Positions 41,970 through 53,699 of a DNA stretch of 64,000 bases are shown here, piece by piece (position 1 is the stretch's first letter; every line of letters starts with the position of its first letter). The DNA comes from Notospermus geniculatus. Taxonomy: Eukaryota > Nemertea > Pilidiophora > Heteronemertea > Lineidae. The DNA is taken from contig NMRB01000803.1 in assembly GCA_002633025.1 (NCBI GenBank), positions 210,894-274,893 of the forward strand, in the 5' to 3' direction. The position numbers were made by a program, and so were the translations under genes. Below the pieces are notes generated by a model. That model searched no databases. It was not told the DNA's origin and was given only the letters and a program-made list of their open reading frames with translations.

Positions 41970-44500
41970 CCCACCTTTAGTAGGCTGATGACGTCAGATG
42001 AAACCTAACTAGCATAGAGGGATACGTCAGTGTTGTTTAATGCATAAAGTATATCTTTACCAACAAGAATGAATCAAAAGCAATGACCATGACACCATAG
42101 TTCCTTACTCTACGTTAATATGCATTACAAGAAGTTTTCTACTATGGGCGATGACGTCGTCAACTAATGGGTAAGCAGTGGACTTTTATTTTTATTTGGG
42201 TCTATTTTTACTGATCAAAGTTAATTATTCGGAACAGATTGGCGATCGTAAACCAGTTCGCGTCGATTGTGAAATGACAGCTTCGGAAGTTCTCTAGGTT
42301 TATAATCTTCTGTTCTTTTCTGATTTTTATCCTCCGCCGTTAGATTCCTTGATTTGAAACCCTGTTCAGTGCCATTTTAAACGAAAACACGGGGAATCCC
42401 TCGAAAAACATACAGGATTTCCCCAGGATAATAATCTATGAGGGGTGGAATTAACCTGGATCGACCGCATATAAACACCGTGGATACTTCTCCGAATATC
42501 AGTGAAAAACTCATTTTGACTGGCTTGTGCCATTCACCCGTCATTTTTTCTTGAAAATCTCAATCGGCAGTGCTGACGTGGACTAATCCATTATTCAGAG
42601 GGGTGATGGTGTATTCGTCAAAAATCCAGACTATCCACGAGTTTGACTTTACGTACCACCCACCGAAAAGTAGAAAAACAACATAAGAGATCGTCCAGAA
42701 CCCGTGATAAAAATAACTAGGTCTATTATTTTGGGGGTGGATGCATTGTTTTCGTGACGCTCGGCGGCGAAAATCGCAAACATCGCTATGGCTATAATGG
42801 GAGAGGCCATCGATGCCGGTGTGCTTTAATTTTAGACTCGAATGACGTCAGTCATCTAAGAATCAATGTGCACCCGCAAGAAACCTCGTAAAATGTACAG
42901 TAGGCCTAGTAGAAAGAGTGCTGCACCCCCTCATCTTGGGAAAGAGACATCCACTCACCTTTGGAGTTATTTCTCTAGTCAAGATCAGTGAAACTTGGTC
43001 AACTGGAATATTACCCCGTACCCTTACGCTTCACTAATCTGTACCTTGGGGGGGGGGGGGTCATTCTTGAGAAGAGGGAGACACATTACTTTTGGAATTA
43101 TTGAAGTTGCTTGTTCGTAATCCTCTTGCCAGAGCCTGAATAAAACACAGAACACACTCCGATCAATCGATTTCAACTGTGTTGTCAATGGCAATGTCAT
43201 TCATCTTTGAGGAAAATAACAAATACCGGTTAACACACACAGTGAGTCATTTCTTGTTATTGTTAAACAATGACCGAACGATTTGTTTTCTAAAAGTCAT
43301 TTGTACTTTTGAAAACAACTATTCATATATGACCCACCATATCAAATCGGGTATAAGTCGCGCAAGATATGAACCAGGATGAACTAAAATATCCCCAGGA
43401 GATAAAGGAAGAAATGTAATAGCTCAGATTTTACAAAAGGCAGACAATAAACCTGGGCCTACTGAAATTGACAAAACGTTGGTCTCAACCAGCCATGTTC
43501 AGAGCGACTTACAATGTAATACTTGATTTGATGTCACGGGTCACATATATGCGCATTTCATGAATATTATTCGCAAAGGTTGCAAAATAATGGGGTGCTC
43601 AAAAAACCTCCGCCGCGTACTTCCTATATCCATTGATCAGAATGGGGTATTCGAAAAACCTGGATGACTGGATTTACTGGACGGTGACTCAGTGCTCACC
43701 GCCGCCTGAACTATACTGTAAAATCACTTATTTTTATCTGGGGCTTTTTTAGCATTTCTGACAAAGTGCATGTTTCAACAGGGCAAAACTTAGCGATTTG
43801 GAAGATCAACAAAACATAATTTTTCTTTACTCAATTTACAAAGTTCTACAAACGCTTCCTGGTACAAAGACTGCAGTTAAAATGATTAGACTTCCGCATC
43901 TGGACCACCATGACCTCGTGTTGTGACACCTGTCATTGATAGCTGTGAGTAGCCCACTTAAAGAAAGGGGCAAGTTTACATGGCTATTAGTAGTAACTTG
44001 TCTGTCAAGTTGCAGTGATTCATCGGGCTGATGACACGTTTGACGCCTTGGGACACTTCCGGCAAACAGTATTAGGATCATTGCTCGAAAGGGCTGAAAA
44101 TTACCGCCATACCTTCTCCGGGGTTTGGAATAGGGAGACAAGGCCAATCCCTACAACTTTTCAAAAGTGACACATAGTAAATTCTCAAGGACTTAGGAGC
44201 TATAGGCCTAGTTCGAAGCTATCCTTCGTTTCATGATTTACGCTGAATATCAACCTCGCTACACTTCTTGGTAGCTGGCGACACTACGGCGGTCCACTTC
44301 CGCCGTTGATCCATTCCACTTCTTAGAAATAACCAGCTGAATTTCATTGGATAATTTTGGCGGACATCGAGTCTTCGCGTCATCGCCGAGTGAAGTACAA
44401 CAAGCTGTAATCAACTAGTTCAGGCGGTGGTGAGCAATGAGTCACAGTCCAGTAAATCCAGTCATCCAGTCATCCAGCTTTTTCGAATACCCATCAGAGA
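41970..44500. other. 2.5 kb with no gene or clear element
   Basis: Short frames only. A G-tract is at 43049-43060. AAAATCTCAATCGGCAG-type text is not repeated elsewhere. A CCATTTTAAACGAAAACACGGG segment and the CACGGTGG-like pieces gave no match in the window. Confidence 0.35.
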
Positions 44501-44507
44501 ATGGGTA

Positions 44508-45931
44508 TAGTAGAGTCATTTTTTTGGAATCCGTGACCATTTTCCCCCTACCTTTTTTTCTCGATTGATTTGACATTCTGAACCATTTAGAAGAAATATT
44601 AGCTCCTATGTACCTCTCAAAAATGACGGCTAACTTTTCTAGAGCCCAATATTCAAAATGGCCGCCACCGCCCTCTCGAAAAACAAAACATAACAGATTG
44701 TTAGCCACTGACGAGCTAGAAGTTGTCATTTCTCACTAATTCTGGCACTGTGAATCCACTGGAACAATTATTATACAGTTTTGAGACCATCCTGGCCTCT
44801 AAATCCAAGATGGCGGCCGTCCGCCATCTTGAAAAATATGAAATTTACATCTCTGGCACCCGACGAGCTAGAAAGACAAATGAGGTGTCATTTCTCACTA
44901 ATTCTGGCATAACAAACATTCTGGAAAGGTTATTAAAGAGTTTTGGGTCCTTCCTGGCCTGTAATTCCAAGATGGCCGCTGTCCGCCATTTTGAAAAAAC
45001 TTCACATGAAATATGTGCGGCCCTAGATGAGCTAGAAGGACAAACAAGTTGTCATTTTCCACTGATTCTGACAATGTAAATTCACTGGGGCCATTCTAGT
45101 AGAGTTTTGAGGCCATCCTGGCCTCTAAATCCAAGATGGCCGCTGTCCGCCATCTTGAAAAACATGAAATTTAAGCTCTCCGGCACCCGATGAGATAGAA
45201 AGACAAACGAGGTGTCATTTTTCACTAATTATGGCATAACAAACACTCTGGAAAGGTTATTATAGAGTTTTGGATGATCCCCGGTATCTATTCCAACCAA
45301 GATGGCCAGCACCTAGGTGGTCACAGTGCGCCACTTTGAAATACATGTATAAACATGACACCCAATACTTCTGCACCTGAGGAGCGGGAAAGACAATAGA
45401 TATGTGGCATCGTTTCCCAAGAACTCGCTTGTGANNNNNNNNNNNNNNNNNNNNNNNNNNNNNNNNNNNNNNNNNNNNNNNNNNNNNNNNNNNNNAACTC
45501 TTTAATAACCTTTCCAGAATGTTTGTTATGCCAGAATTAGTGAGAAATGACACCTCATTTGTCTTTCTAGCTCGTCGGGTGCCAGAGATGTAAATTTCAT
45601 ATTTTTCAAGATGGCGGACGGCCGCCATCTTGGATTTAGAGGCCAGGATGGTCTCAAAACTGTATAATAATTGTTCCAGTGGATTCACAGTGCCAGAATT
45701 AGTGAGAAATGACAACTTCTAGCTCGTCAGTGGCTAACAATCTGCTATGTTTTGTTTTTCGAGAGGGCGGTGGCGGCCATTTTGAATATTGGGCTCTAGA
45801 AAAGTTAGCCATCATTTTTGAGAGGTACATAGGAGCTAATATTTCTTCTAAATGGTTCAGAATGTCAAATCAATTGAGAAAAAAAGGTAGGGGAAAAATG
45901 GTCACGGATTCCCAAAAAATGACTCTACTAG
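44508..45931. repeat. Near-identical inverted duplication around an N gap
   Basis: 44508-44942 and 45496-45931 are reverse complements with only a few differences. Both contain TTTCTCACTAATTCTGGCA and AAGATGGCGGCCGTCCGCCA units, so the same peptide frame appears on opposite strands. The left copy goes on into further ~180-bp tandem units (to about 45350). The gap 45435-45495 lies at the inner edge of the right copy. Confidence 0.9.
45435..45495. other. Assembly gap (61 N)
   Basis: Undetermined bases between the two inverted copies. Confidence 1.
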
Positions 45932-46188
45932 TAGGAATATTTTTAAGAACTAGAGCTGGCAGCTGCCAGCGACCTCTCTGCCTATAGGTGAATGCTGCAG
46001 CTGAATGGGAGCAGAGAGAATACAATGCTGCCGTGGGTCACTATGACGAGTAGGTCCACCACGAGTGCGGGCCGGAGACGTCAAATGAAGCAAAATTCTA
46101 CCCCTCGTTGGTATTGTTCATAACACTGATTAGCTAAAACAGATCAGTCCTCACAGTATCCATGCTAAGTCCCGCTCATCGTAAACGG

Positions 46189-47238
46189 CATGTACAGTCT
46201 TTCAAATAAGCAAATGGACACAGGAAAATCGAATTTTCTCAAAAACGCCTGGTGATAAATAGATGCGGTTTGCGGCATTTGATAGGACATTTAGTTGTGC
46301 ATCATGATATCTATCACTTGGCAATTTGCCATTTTATCTAATAGTGACTTTTGTTGATTTTAAAAAGGTCCCAAAATCAACTTTTTTGTTTCCGAATTTT
46401 TTCATAAATATTCTTGATAGGATGAATCACTATGGTGAAAAACCCACATCTCCATAAGTGTGATGAAAATATCTTGTGTTAATTGGTGGGAAAACAGCAT
46501 TTTTATGTCAAAATTTTCCACCTTGTTGATTGACATTGGAATTACTTTTGAGAAACCCCCTGGTGATCTTCACCACTAAGCCTACTGAATTCGAACATGC
46601 TGGTGTATTGAAACCTGACATGACACAATTGTGAATTGAGCTTTTGTGAATTGGCCCAATGACCATGTTGAATAGTTTGCAATTTTAATTCAAATGGGGT
46701 GTTCGTTTCCAATGACCTGCAAACTACGTTTTCCTCAAAGTGGAATGACAACTACCAACATGGGAGACCTATTTATAGGCACATCAAGCAAGCCCATTGA
46801 AATGAGTTGATGACCTGATTCCAGTTGTCTAGTAGGCCATATAGGTCAGGTGAATAATGTGTGTCGAGGGGGCAACTCAGTAGTAGAAGATCGGGTGCCA
46901 AAGCCCTTTTGCACAAATGGGTTAATAAGTTACAGGTTCAAGTGAATACTGCGAAATTTCTTTGATATTCACTCATAACTCAACAAAAGCTTCCAGTCAA
47001 TAAAAAATTTGCCCCCCCCCCCAACAAAAAATTCGGGATAAAAAATTTGATTTTGGGACCTTTTGTAAATCAACAAAAGTCACTATTAGATAAAATGGCA
47101 AATTTCCAAGTGGTAGATATCATGATGCACAACTAAATGTCCTATCAAATGCCGCAAACCGCATCGATTTATCATCAGCCGTTTCTGAGAAAATTCGATT
47201 TTCCTGTGTCCATTTACTTATTTGAAAGACTGTACATG
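46189..47238. mobile_element. 1.05-kb foldback, CATGTACAGTCTTTCAAATA ends
   Basis: The left arm (46189-46395) is inverted at 47030-47238, including TGCGGTTTGCGGCATTTGAT, TAGGACATTTAGTTGTGCAT and GTGACTTTTGTTGATTT. Arms of about 205 bp with a roughly 640-bp centre. The centre has only a short minus frame (46542-46751) without motif. Confidence 0.85.
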
Positions 47239-47239
47239 T

Positions 47240-47495
47240 ACAAACGAGTCGAAAATTCATCCGTGATCCAGGCACGAGGCCTACTAGACATGCTAGACTG
47301 GTAACCGGTCTCTCGATATTAAGATAATACCGCGGTATCACCATATCCTAGCGGTGGATCATGGAAACAATCTAGAGGCCGACGGCACTAATGATGTGTG
47401 CACAAAATCTAAGGTAGGGCTACGAAATATTTGTTCGCGATTGGCCTGGTATTTTTTTACAAAAAAAAGAATACAAAGAGAAAGAGACACGTGAA
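47240..47495. other. No gene seen
   Basis: Nothing recognisable. Confidence 0.3.
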
Positions 47496-47498
47496 AAA

Positions 47499-47580
47499 GT
47501 AGCCTACGGCTGGCGGGGATCGAACCCGGTGCCCCTGATCCATGGCCACACGCTTTACCATATGATCTAGCGGGCCAGCT
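47499..47580 (-). mobile_element. tRNA-like SINE head (minus)
   Basis: Read on the minus strand: box A-like TAGATCATATGGTAAAGCG, box B GGTTCGATCCCC, T stem four of five paired. Acceptor halves do not pair, so a SINE or tRNA pseudogene. Confidence 0.5.
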
Positions 47581-47589
47581 GAAAGTTGC

Positions 47590-48380
47590 TGACACCGACA
47601 TTACTGAGAACGAACGACTATGACGTTTTAATACACAACAATGTGCAACACTATAAATAGCATCGTTGAATATCACTACGCGAGACAATTTATCCGCGAG
47701 GAGGGTACTTTCACGAAACGTTATCTTGTAATAACACTTCCGATAGGATCGCTTTCTTACTTGACCGACGTAATGGCATTGGAGTGAGCCATAGCGCTGA
47801 TATCCTCACACTTCCCTCGAACTATATCAATGGTGAGAGCAAGCATACGTTCGAGACGGGTGCACTTCGGCTCAGACACTGTTTACGGGTGTGACATCAT
47901 GACAGCCTAACAGACGTCACATTTACGCCCATATAACCTCTCTTCCCCAGGCAGAGGGGTTATAGGGCGTGTTATATGGGCGTGCGAGGTTATATGGCCT
48001 ATGTTCTCTGCCCCAGGCAGAGAGATAACAAAACTGAGACCCAAAATTCCAATTCGGTCCCGCAGTTTCGATTGAATGTATCAGTTATTTACATGTTGAT
48101 CGCGGAATATTGAAAGTATGCGGTAGCGTGTCTAGCATTTTTCAGGGAAGAACACATTGAAGTTGATTGTCCTAAGTTCGGTATATCGGACTTCCAAAAT
48201 CGTTGAGAATTCACAGAGACCACCTTCGGCATATCGTCAACAACCCATGCAAACGTCAAAGGTATCGGATATAATTCCTGTGAATACAGTCCAAATCAAA
48301 ATTGCATGTCCAAAATACAATACGTGTATAAGAATGTGAAATAGAATAGAAATAGAATCGGTTTCTAAGGTGAAAGACAT
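47590..48380. other. No gene; small GGTTATA..CTCTGCC repeats
   Basis: CTCTTCCCCAGGCAGAGGGG (47940) and TCTCTGCCCCAGGCAGAGAG (48004) with GTTATATGGGC units form short hairpins. No frame. Confidence 0.4.
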
Positions 48381-48384
48381 TGCT

Positions 48385-48610
48385 TCCTACCAGATTCGAA
48401 CCCACGGACCCTCGCATAAGGCATCAATCGCCAGCACTAAGGGGCAGCACGCCTTAACCACTAGGCCAAATCCCCATCTTCAAAAAAGATGGTTCAATGG
48501 CCTATGTTAAACGAGGCGTCCATCAGTACCCTGCGAGTAGTCCAAACAATCTCCGAACCCAAACAGTTTTATGTTATGCAAGGGGTCACATAAAGGAGAT
48601 ACAAGTAAAG
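48385..48610 (-). mobile_element. tRNA-SINE, inverse of the 14.1-14.5 kb units
   Basis: AGATTCGAACCCACGGACCC (box B inverse) to CCTTAACCACTAGGCCAAAT (box A inverse), then the tail with GAACCCAAACAGTTTTATGT. A second tail fragment is at 48783-48860. Confidence 0.8.
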
Positions 48611-48889
48611 AATGAAATAGACCTAGTGTAGCGAACCAACGTTATGGGTTCCACTAAAAAGACCTCGTCCCAGGAATGGGGTTTCCGACTTCCGGGGACA
48701 AAGCATAAAGTTTAAGGGCTCGTCTCACGGTGCCGAATAATGACACTGACGTAAGAAGAAAATATGTGCTAACAAAATTTATTAGGCCAAATCCCCACCT
48801 TCAAAAAAAGATGGTTCAATGGCCTATGTTAAAAGAGGCGTCCACCAGTACCCTGCAAGTAGCAAAAATACAATATCAGAGAAAATGGC

Positions 48890-49390
48890 CTATTTCAACC
48901 TATGTTCGATGTGTCCTCGGTCCTCTTCTACCACCATTCTCAGCCGTTTCGTCCATCCTGAAATGCTCTAACGAATGGTGACTGATGAAATTTCTTCCCA
49001 GGTAACTATAGGATCTTGTCTTTTAACTTGTCCTCTTTGAATTTTTTTATTTCGTCCACGATACACCGCGAGAGTCCCATATCGAGTAGTCCATGGGGTT
49101 GCAATCAGGACTTTGTGGAGGCCACTCATCTCTCCTGATAAACTCTGGATTCAAGATGGCTGACACTGCCTCGACTGATTGACTTCTGTCCCGGTTTATT
49201 CAGCAAATTCTTTATTCTCTAACCACTCTTCTTGATTTCTGGTGATATCATGTGAATGCATCCCTACTGCAGGAGGACCTTTCTGTGGTAAGACTCCCGT
49301 GTTTTGAGATGTGTGAAAGCCAGAACGTTTAAAATATTTTTGATCATAGGAACTGCACGCCATTTCTGATCCGTGTGTACCCATATACAT
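48890..49390 (-). pseudogene. mariner-like transposase pseudogene (C-terminal half)
   Basis: On the minus strand 49390-49200 reads LPQKGPPAVGMHSHDITRNQ then EEWLEN. After a break, PEFIRRDEWPPQSPDCNPMD then YSIW (about 49151-49080) holds the region of the last catalytic Asp. It ends SISGWTKRLRMVVEEDRGHI and a stop at 48890-48892. The order matches the 37886-38873 fossil, but the sequence differs enough to be a separate subfamily. Stops and frame changes rule out function. Its left end meets the SINE tail fragment. Confidence 0.7.
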
Positions 49391-49501
49391 GGTAGTATAC
49401 GTGTGCTTTGTGTACTGGATTTAATGCAATAATCACCTGAGTCAGATCAGTCAACGCTTGAGCAGCGGCGGGCAATACAGTGTTTAGGATTACAGACGTA
49501 G

Positions 49502-49747
49502 ATGACCGGCAACAGAAAAGGTAAAAAGCATTCAAGACCCAGCTCCGGATCGAGCACCGAGGCTGTGGACGACAAACGTGCAAAGCTTTCATCGTTGCCG
49601 TCATCATCTGAGGATCTACCGGTCGTCATGGAGGAAAACGCAGAAAGCGCCCTACACGATATGATTTCCAGCCCGAAGATAAAAGAACTTATCATGAGCT
49701 TTGTAAATAGTGCGATCGTATTGCTGAGGGACGAACTTATAAACTAA
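49502..49747 (+). CDS. Small ORF, LINE ORF1-like N-terminus or orphan exon
   Basis: MTGNRKGKKHSRPSSGSSTE and a Ser/Lys-rich, low-complexity start lead to a hydrophobic-heptad segment (ALHDMISSPKIKELIMSFVN). This looks like the basic, disordered N-terminus of LINE ORF1 proteins before a coiled coil, though that is only resemblance. The stop TAA falls exactly where the AACTAAGTTT repeat field begins, so the frame has been cut by repeat DNA. Confidence 0.3.
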   Translation: MTGNRKGKKHSRPSSGSSTEAVDDKRAKLSSLPSSSEDLPVVMEENAESALHDMISSPKIKELIMSFVNSAIVLLRDELIN

Positions 49748-50060
49748 GTTTCTGGCCGTCCCATCCATAAACTGAGTTTTTGCCGAGCAGAAACTAAGTT
49801 TCTGTCCATCTGATATCGGAACTACAGTTAGGGGCCCGTATGCATAAAAGTGGAATAGGCTTATTCCAGGTATAACCTAACGTTATAACCTTAAGTTATA
49901 CCTGGAATAAGCTTATTCCACCTTAATATGCATACGCGCCCTTGAGTTGAAATATGAGTTCCAAGAGCAAAACCCGAGTTATGCGAGCAAAAACTTAGTT
50001 TTTGTCCCTGTAAAGTAAGTTTCCATAGCAAAAACTTAGTTTATGGAATAAATGGACAAA
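49745..50060. repeat. AACTAAGTTTCTG degenerate field
   Basis: Units such as AAACTAAGTTTCTG, AAACTGAGTTTTTG and AAAACTTAGTTTATG repeat and the end reads GGACAAACCGCTTGCCATAG, like 12930-12957. Same family as 11560-12960. The palindrome at 49831-49942 is inserted in it. Confidence 0.6.
49831..49942. mobile_element. GGGGCCCGTATGCATAAAAG MITE
   Basis: Left GGGCCCGTATGCATA with GTGGAATAGGCTTATTCCAG, right CTGGAATAAGCTTATTCCAC and TATGCATACGCGCCC. Near-perfect hairpin around CGTTATAACC. Confidence 0.8.
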
Positions 50061-50061
50061 C

Positions 50062-50650
50062 CGCTTGCCATAGTGCGCTCTCTAACCCATATCACTTTAA
50101 CATCTGTGAAGTCGATTGAACAAACGGTTCTAGTGCAGAATGTGAAATCCAAGATGGACACTTGGTGGCCATATTGCAATTGGGAGCAAAACCAAGAATT
50201 TTGATGCCTCCTCTAAGTCATAGGCCAGAGGTATTCCTTCTTTGCATTTTGTTCTCTTGAACGGTGGAAGAAAAACACCAGTTTGTCAAGCCGTGAACGG
50301 CATTTGGTTCGATATGAATGACTTTTTTTCAGAAGTGTACAATATGTTTCGCCAAGGAAATAACTGATTTAGAACTATCGATTATTTTAATCATACTGTC
50401 TCATACAATAAAAGACACAGGCAGCAGTATAACTCATTTTCGTCGTGCAAGATATATATCGCAACATCCTCTCTAAGAGGTTACAGACCAATGTGGAGGG
50501 TCAGTCTCCCAAGTCCTGGGCTACCATTCATGAATGCCAATGACGACGTATCAGCTGAGCCTTTGGACAACTCGATGCAGTAGGCGTATTGGACCCACAA
50601 TCCACACAATACCATTTATGAAAGCGAAGAAGGCCTAATCTATGCGTATT
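50062..50650. other. No gene seen
   Basis: Includes AATCCAAGATGGACACTTGG at 50147, a stray unit of the AAGATGG type. Confidence 0.3.
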
Positions 50651-50652
50651 TG

Positions 50653-50943
50653 CAGGCCCGTAGCTAGCATACGGACAGGGGGAGGAGGGCAAATGCCCCC
50701 CAGGCCAATTGTTCAAAAAAAGATTTTTCAGCAAAATCAAATGGGATAAAAGATCAGTATTGTTTGTGTCTCAGAACACAGGAAATTGACCTCAAATTGC
50801 ATCTCAGAGCTTCTAATTTTCAAAATTTTTCTGGGGAGGCCCCCAGACCTTCCGCAAAACCGATCCCTTCGGCGCTGTCCATGTCCGTAGAGCTCGTCTG
50901 CTTAAAATGCCCCCCTAGCGAAAAAAAGCTAGCTACGGCCCTG
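50653..50943. mobile_element. CAGGCCCGTAGCTAGC element, 291 bp
   Basis: CAGGCCCGTAGCTAGC (50653-50668) and GCTAGCTACGGCCCTG (50928-50943) are inverted ends. ATTTG stands directly outside both (50648-50652 and 50944-50948), a possible 5-bp target duplication. The interior is related in style (CCGTAG, G-rich) to the CAGGGCCGTAGGAA MITEs. Confidence 0.75.
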
Positions 50944-51237
50944 ATTTGCGTGTGCGTCGTCTGTTTGGGGAGGGAGTGACTTTTGCCAAGGCTTCGTATC
51001 GTCGATTCGTGTCACGCATGACGTATCGAGCTAGTGCATTTTCTATTAAAGTCATACGTCATACGTGATACGGATCGACGATACGTCAATGGATTGGATA
51101 TTGACATTTGGAAAAAAAATGAATGCGCCCTCCGTAAGCGGACTACGCAAAGGCAAATACGCACGGATAATCTGCTTAATTCTCGGCCGAGTCACAGACT
51201 ACTAGCAAATCAATAGTGTGGTCAGATTTGATTTTAG

Positions 51238-51395
51238 ACAGGTGTGATGGAATCTAATGCCCCCATCTTTCTGATGCCCCATGCGTTGTTTGTCACAGGA
51301 TTAAGGGTCGTGGTCTCTCTAGAGTCCTAATCCGTAAATGTATTGTTGGGAACATCACGTATCGGGGGACATTACATTCTATTACACCGGGCCTG
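51238..51395. mobile_element. CAGGTGTGATGGAATCTAAT repeat
   Basis: CAGGTGTGATGGAATCTAAT at the left and ACATTCTATTACACCGGG at the right; GGTCTCTCTAGAGTCCTAAT inside. Same interior as 8920-9066 and, inverse, 19916-20090. Confidence 0.7.
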
Positions 51396-51448
51396 GAGAC
51401 AAAGCCACAGATTTCTACGGTATACTGTATTTTGTGACTATTCGTAAC

Positions 51449-51978
51449 GCCGAATGGGTAAATGTCGTCCTGGGTGACCCTAAATATCACCCACGATAAA
51501 ACTGGGTGACCCTAAACGTCCCCCAGGACATGACTGGGTGACGTTTAGACCCTAAACGTCACCCAGATTGAAAAATCGCCCCATTTTAAAACCTGCCGCC
51601 GAGGTAAGTGGTACGCTCTTCGTGTAGCTGAAAACGAATTCTGACATCTCCACATCATCAGATCATGGCCGCCCTTGGTCTTCCTCATCAGACGATGAAG
51701 ACGCATATTGCTGCATTAGATCCATGTTTCATTCTGATTTTATGATGCAAAAACGTCACTCATCCACGTTTGTTCATGATTTCGCGACCGCTACTTGACA
51801 GACGTTCCACCAGCATCAATCACCAACCTCGGCGGCAGGTTTTAAAATGGCGCGATTTTCAAACTGGCGTTTAGGGTCTAAACGTCACCCAGCCATGTCC
51901 TGGGGGACGTTTAGGGTCACCCAGTTTTATCCTGGGTGACATTTAGGGTCACCCAGGACGACATTCACCCATTCGGCA
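51449..51978. mobile_element. Foldback of 530 bp, GCCGAATGGGTAAATGTCGT ends
   Basis: The left arm (51449-51605) with GTCGTCCTGGGTGACCCTAA and GATAAAACTGGGTGACCCTA is inverted at 51820-51978, at about nine in ten identity by eye. Each arm itself holds repeated GGGTGACC and GGTCACCC units, so the arms can fold within themselves. Confidence 0.9.
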
Positions 51979-51984
51979 TTGGTA

Positions 51985-52600
51985 ACAGTCAACAACTTAC
52001 CGGCATAATATCCATGTTTGTAAGTAGAAGGAAGCCATGCACCCCGTGACTGGCAACTTTCCAGTTTGTTTACATGAGCAACACAGTCCAACCCAGTCAA
52101 ACTCCTATCAGCCACGTGACATCAATGGCGGGTAGGCCTATATATATGGAAATTACAATCAGCGGTCATTAACGGAAACAGGTTATTCTCGGCGGCCTGA
52201 GAGGAACTGTTTGTTAACCTTTGGGCAGCAAATACGGTATAAATTATAGGCCCTATATGTATTTACTCATGAGTATCAGCGCTGAGGTAGGCAATGCCGT
52301 CTGGTTACATGTACGAGTTTCGCTACCCATCCATCTAAGGGTAGATATTGAAGGCTGTAACATTGTGAATATCCATTTCGTAGTTATATGTGAAGAGGTG
52401 GCAACTGAATGAACTTTACACTGGTGGCCCACAATACTGCGAAAAAAGACGGGCTCGTTTAGGACGAGGAGGTACCAACTTTTCTTGACGTAAATGTATA
52501 AAGACATTCCTATTACTTCGCGCATTTCCGGAGGTTTCATTCGTGGATCACTTCACAATTTAACGTCATTGTAGTTTTTCATGCTGGTGTCTCTTTAAAA
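51985..52600. other. No gene seen
   Basis: The frames 52221-52412 and 52253-52540 lie on opposite strands of the same DNA and carry no motif. Confidence 0.3.
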
Positions 52601-52632
52601 TGCCGGTGTAGTAGAAACCATTGCCCGGTGAT

Positions 52633-52690
52633 ACAGATTGCCCGGTGGGGCAATAAAAAAGGCCGTTTTATTGCCCACCGGGCAATCTGT
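52633..52690. repeat. Hairpin ACAGATTGCCCGGTGGG
   Basis: ACAGATTGCCCGGTGGGGCA with ATAAAA pairs with TTTTATTGCCCACCGGGCAA with TCTGT, one bulged G. Flanks TGTAGTAGAAACCA and GGTTTTCACTACAG-like text suggest a wider element (52600-52720). Confidence 0.75.
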
Positions 52691-53339
52691 ATATAGGGCA
52701 GTAGTTTTCACTACAGCTATCATAGATCAGAATGCCCGCTGATATAGAATGCCCTGTGTCGGATTTCATGCCTTCACTGGTCGTATTCAAGCGGATCGCC
52801 TCGTCTATTTTGACGACAAAAGAAAGAAAAATTCGGTCCGCTGCCAGCCGTCCCCAGTGGGTGTGTGGGTTTAGGCCTGTGTACTAATGACTTTCTTTCC
52901 TTTCAGATTTCGACTCTCTTGACCGTAGGTTCGAATCCCGCTAGTAACCATTCTTTATTTGAAATTGTTATAAGTTATAAACGTTATTAACAACACGTTA
53001 TTATTTCGATCCGGAATTATCACCGTTCGGAATGGGGTCGAAATTAGCTTTTTTGTATAAAAGTATTGACCCGAGCTAGTATGTTTTTACAACAGTTACG
53101 ACCTGCTCAGTGAAGTTTGTTTTTATTTACCTGCCTGCCGAAAATATTTCTGAAATGAGTTGGAAAGGCCGGGCAGGTGTTTGTGAAGTACTTTATTGTG
53201 TATCCGGGACATGACAATTTCGGTTGTTTTTAGAATTGTCATGATCGGGTAGGTCGTGCTGCGACACGGGTTACCTGCCTGCCGAAAATATTTCTGAAAT
53301 GAGTTGGACAGGCCGGGCAGGTGTTTGTGAAGTACTTTT

Positions 53340-53450
53340 AATTTATTTATTTATTTCGTGAAAGTTAATTTCACACTAAGACAGAGTAATACAGACAGAA
53401 AAATACAGATACGAGTACATGCAACAGAAAAATAAAATAAGATAATTTAT
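53340..53450. repeat. Left-only ATTTATTTATTTATT insert in the terminal repeat
   Basis: A/T-rich (ATTT)n and ACAGAAAAATACAGATAC text separates two blocks that are adjacent in the right terminal repeat (near 58600). Either gained on the left or lost on the right. Confidence 0.5.
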
Positions 53451-53699
53451 TGTGTGCCCGGGACATAGCAGTTTAGATTTTTGTTAGAATTCGCCTGGTC
53501 GGGTAGGGCAGGTACCCCCGTGATGCGGGACGGGGTAGGCCTACCTGCTTGATGATTGTGAAACCAATTGAACAGGACGGGCAGGTCATGTGAAATTCTT
53601 TTTCTCTACCCGTGTACTGAGTGTTTAGGATTTTTTTGGAAGTGTCCTGGTCGGGTAGGTGGTACCACTGCGCTGGTAACATAACCTTGTGTTAAAATA

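Noticed and set aside
44723-45715. Two related proteins of 118 and 151 aa on opposite strands
   Set aside because: Both read the same AAGATGG repeat in the inverted duplication; one crosses the gap.
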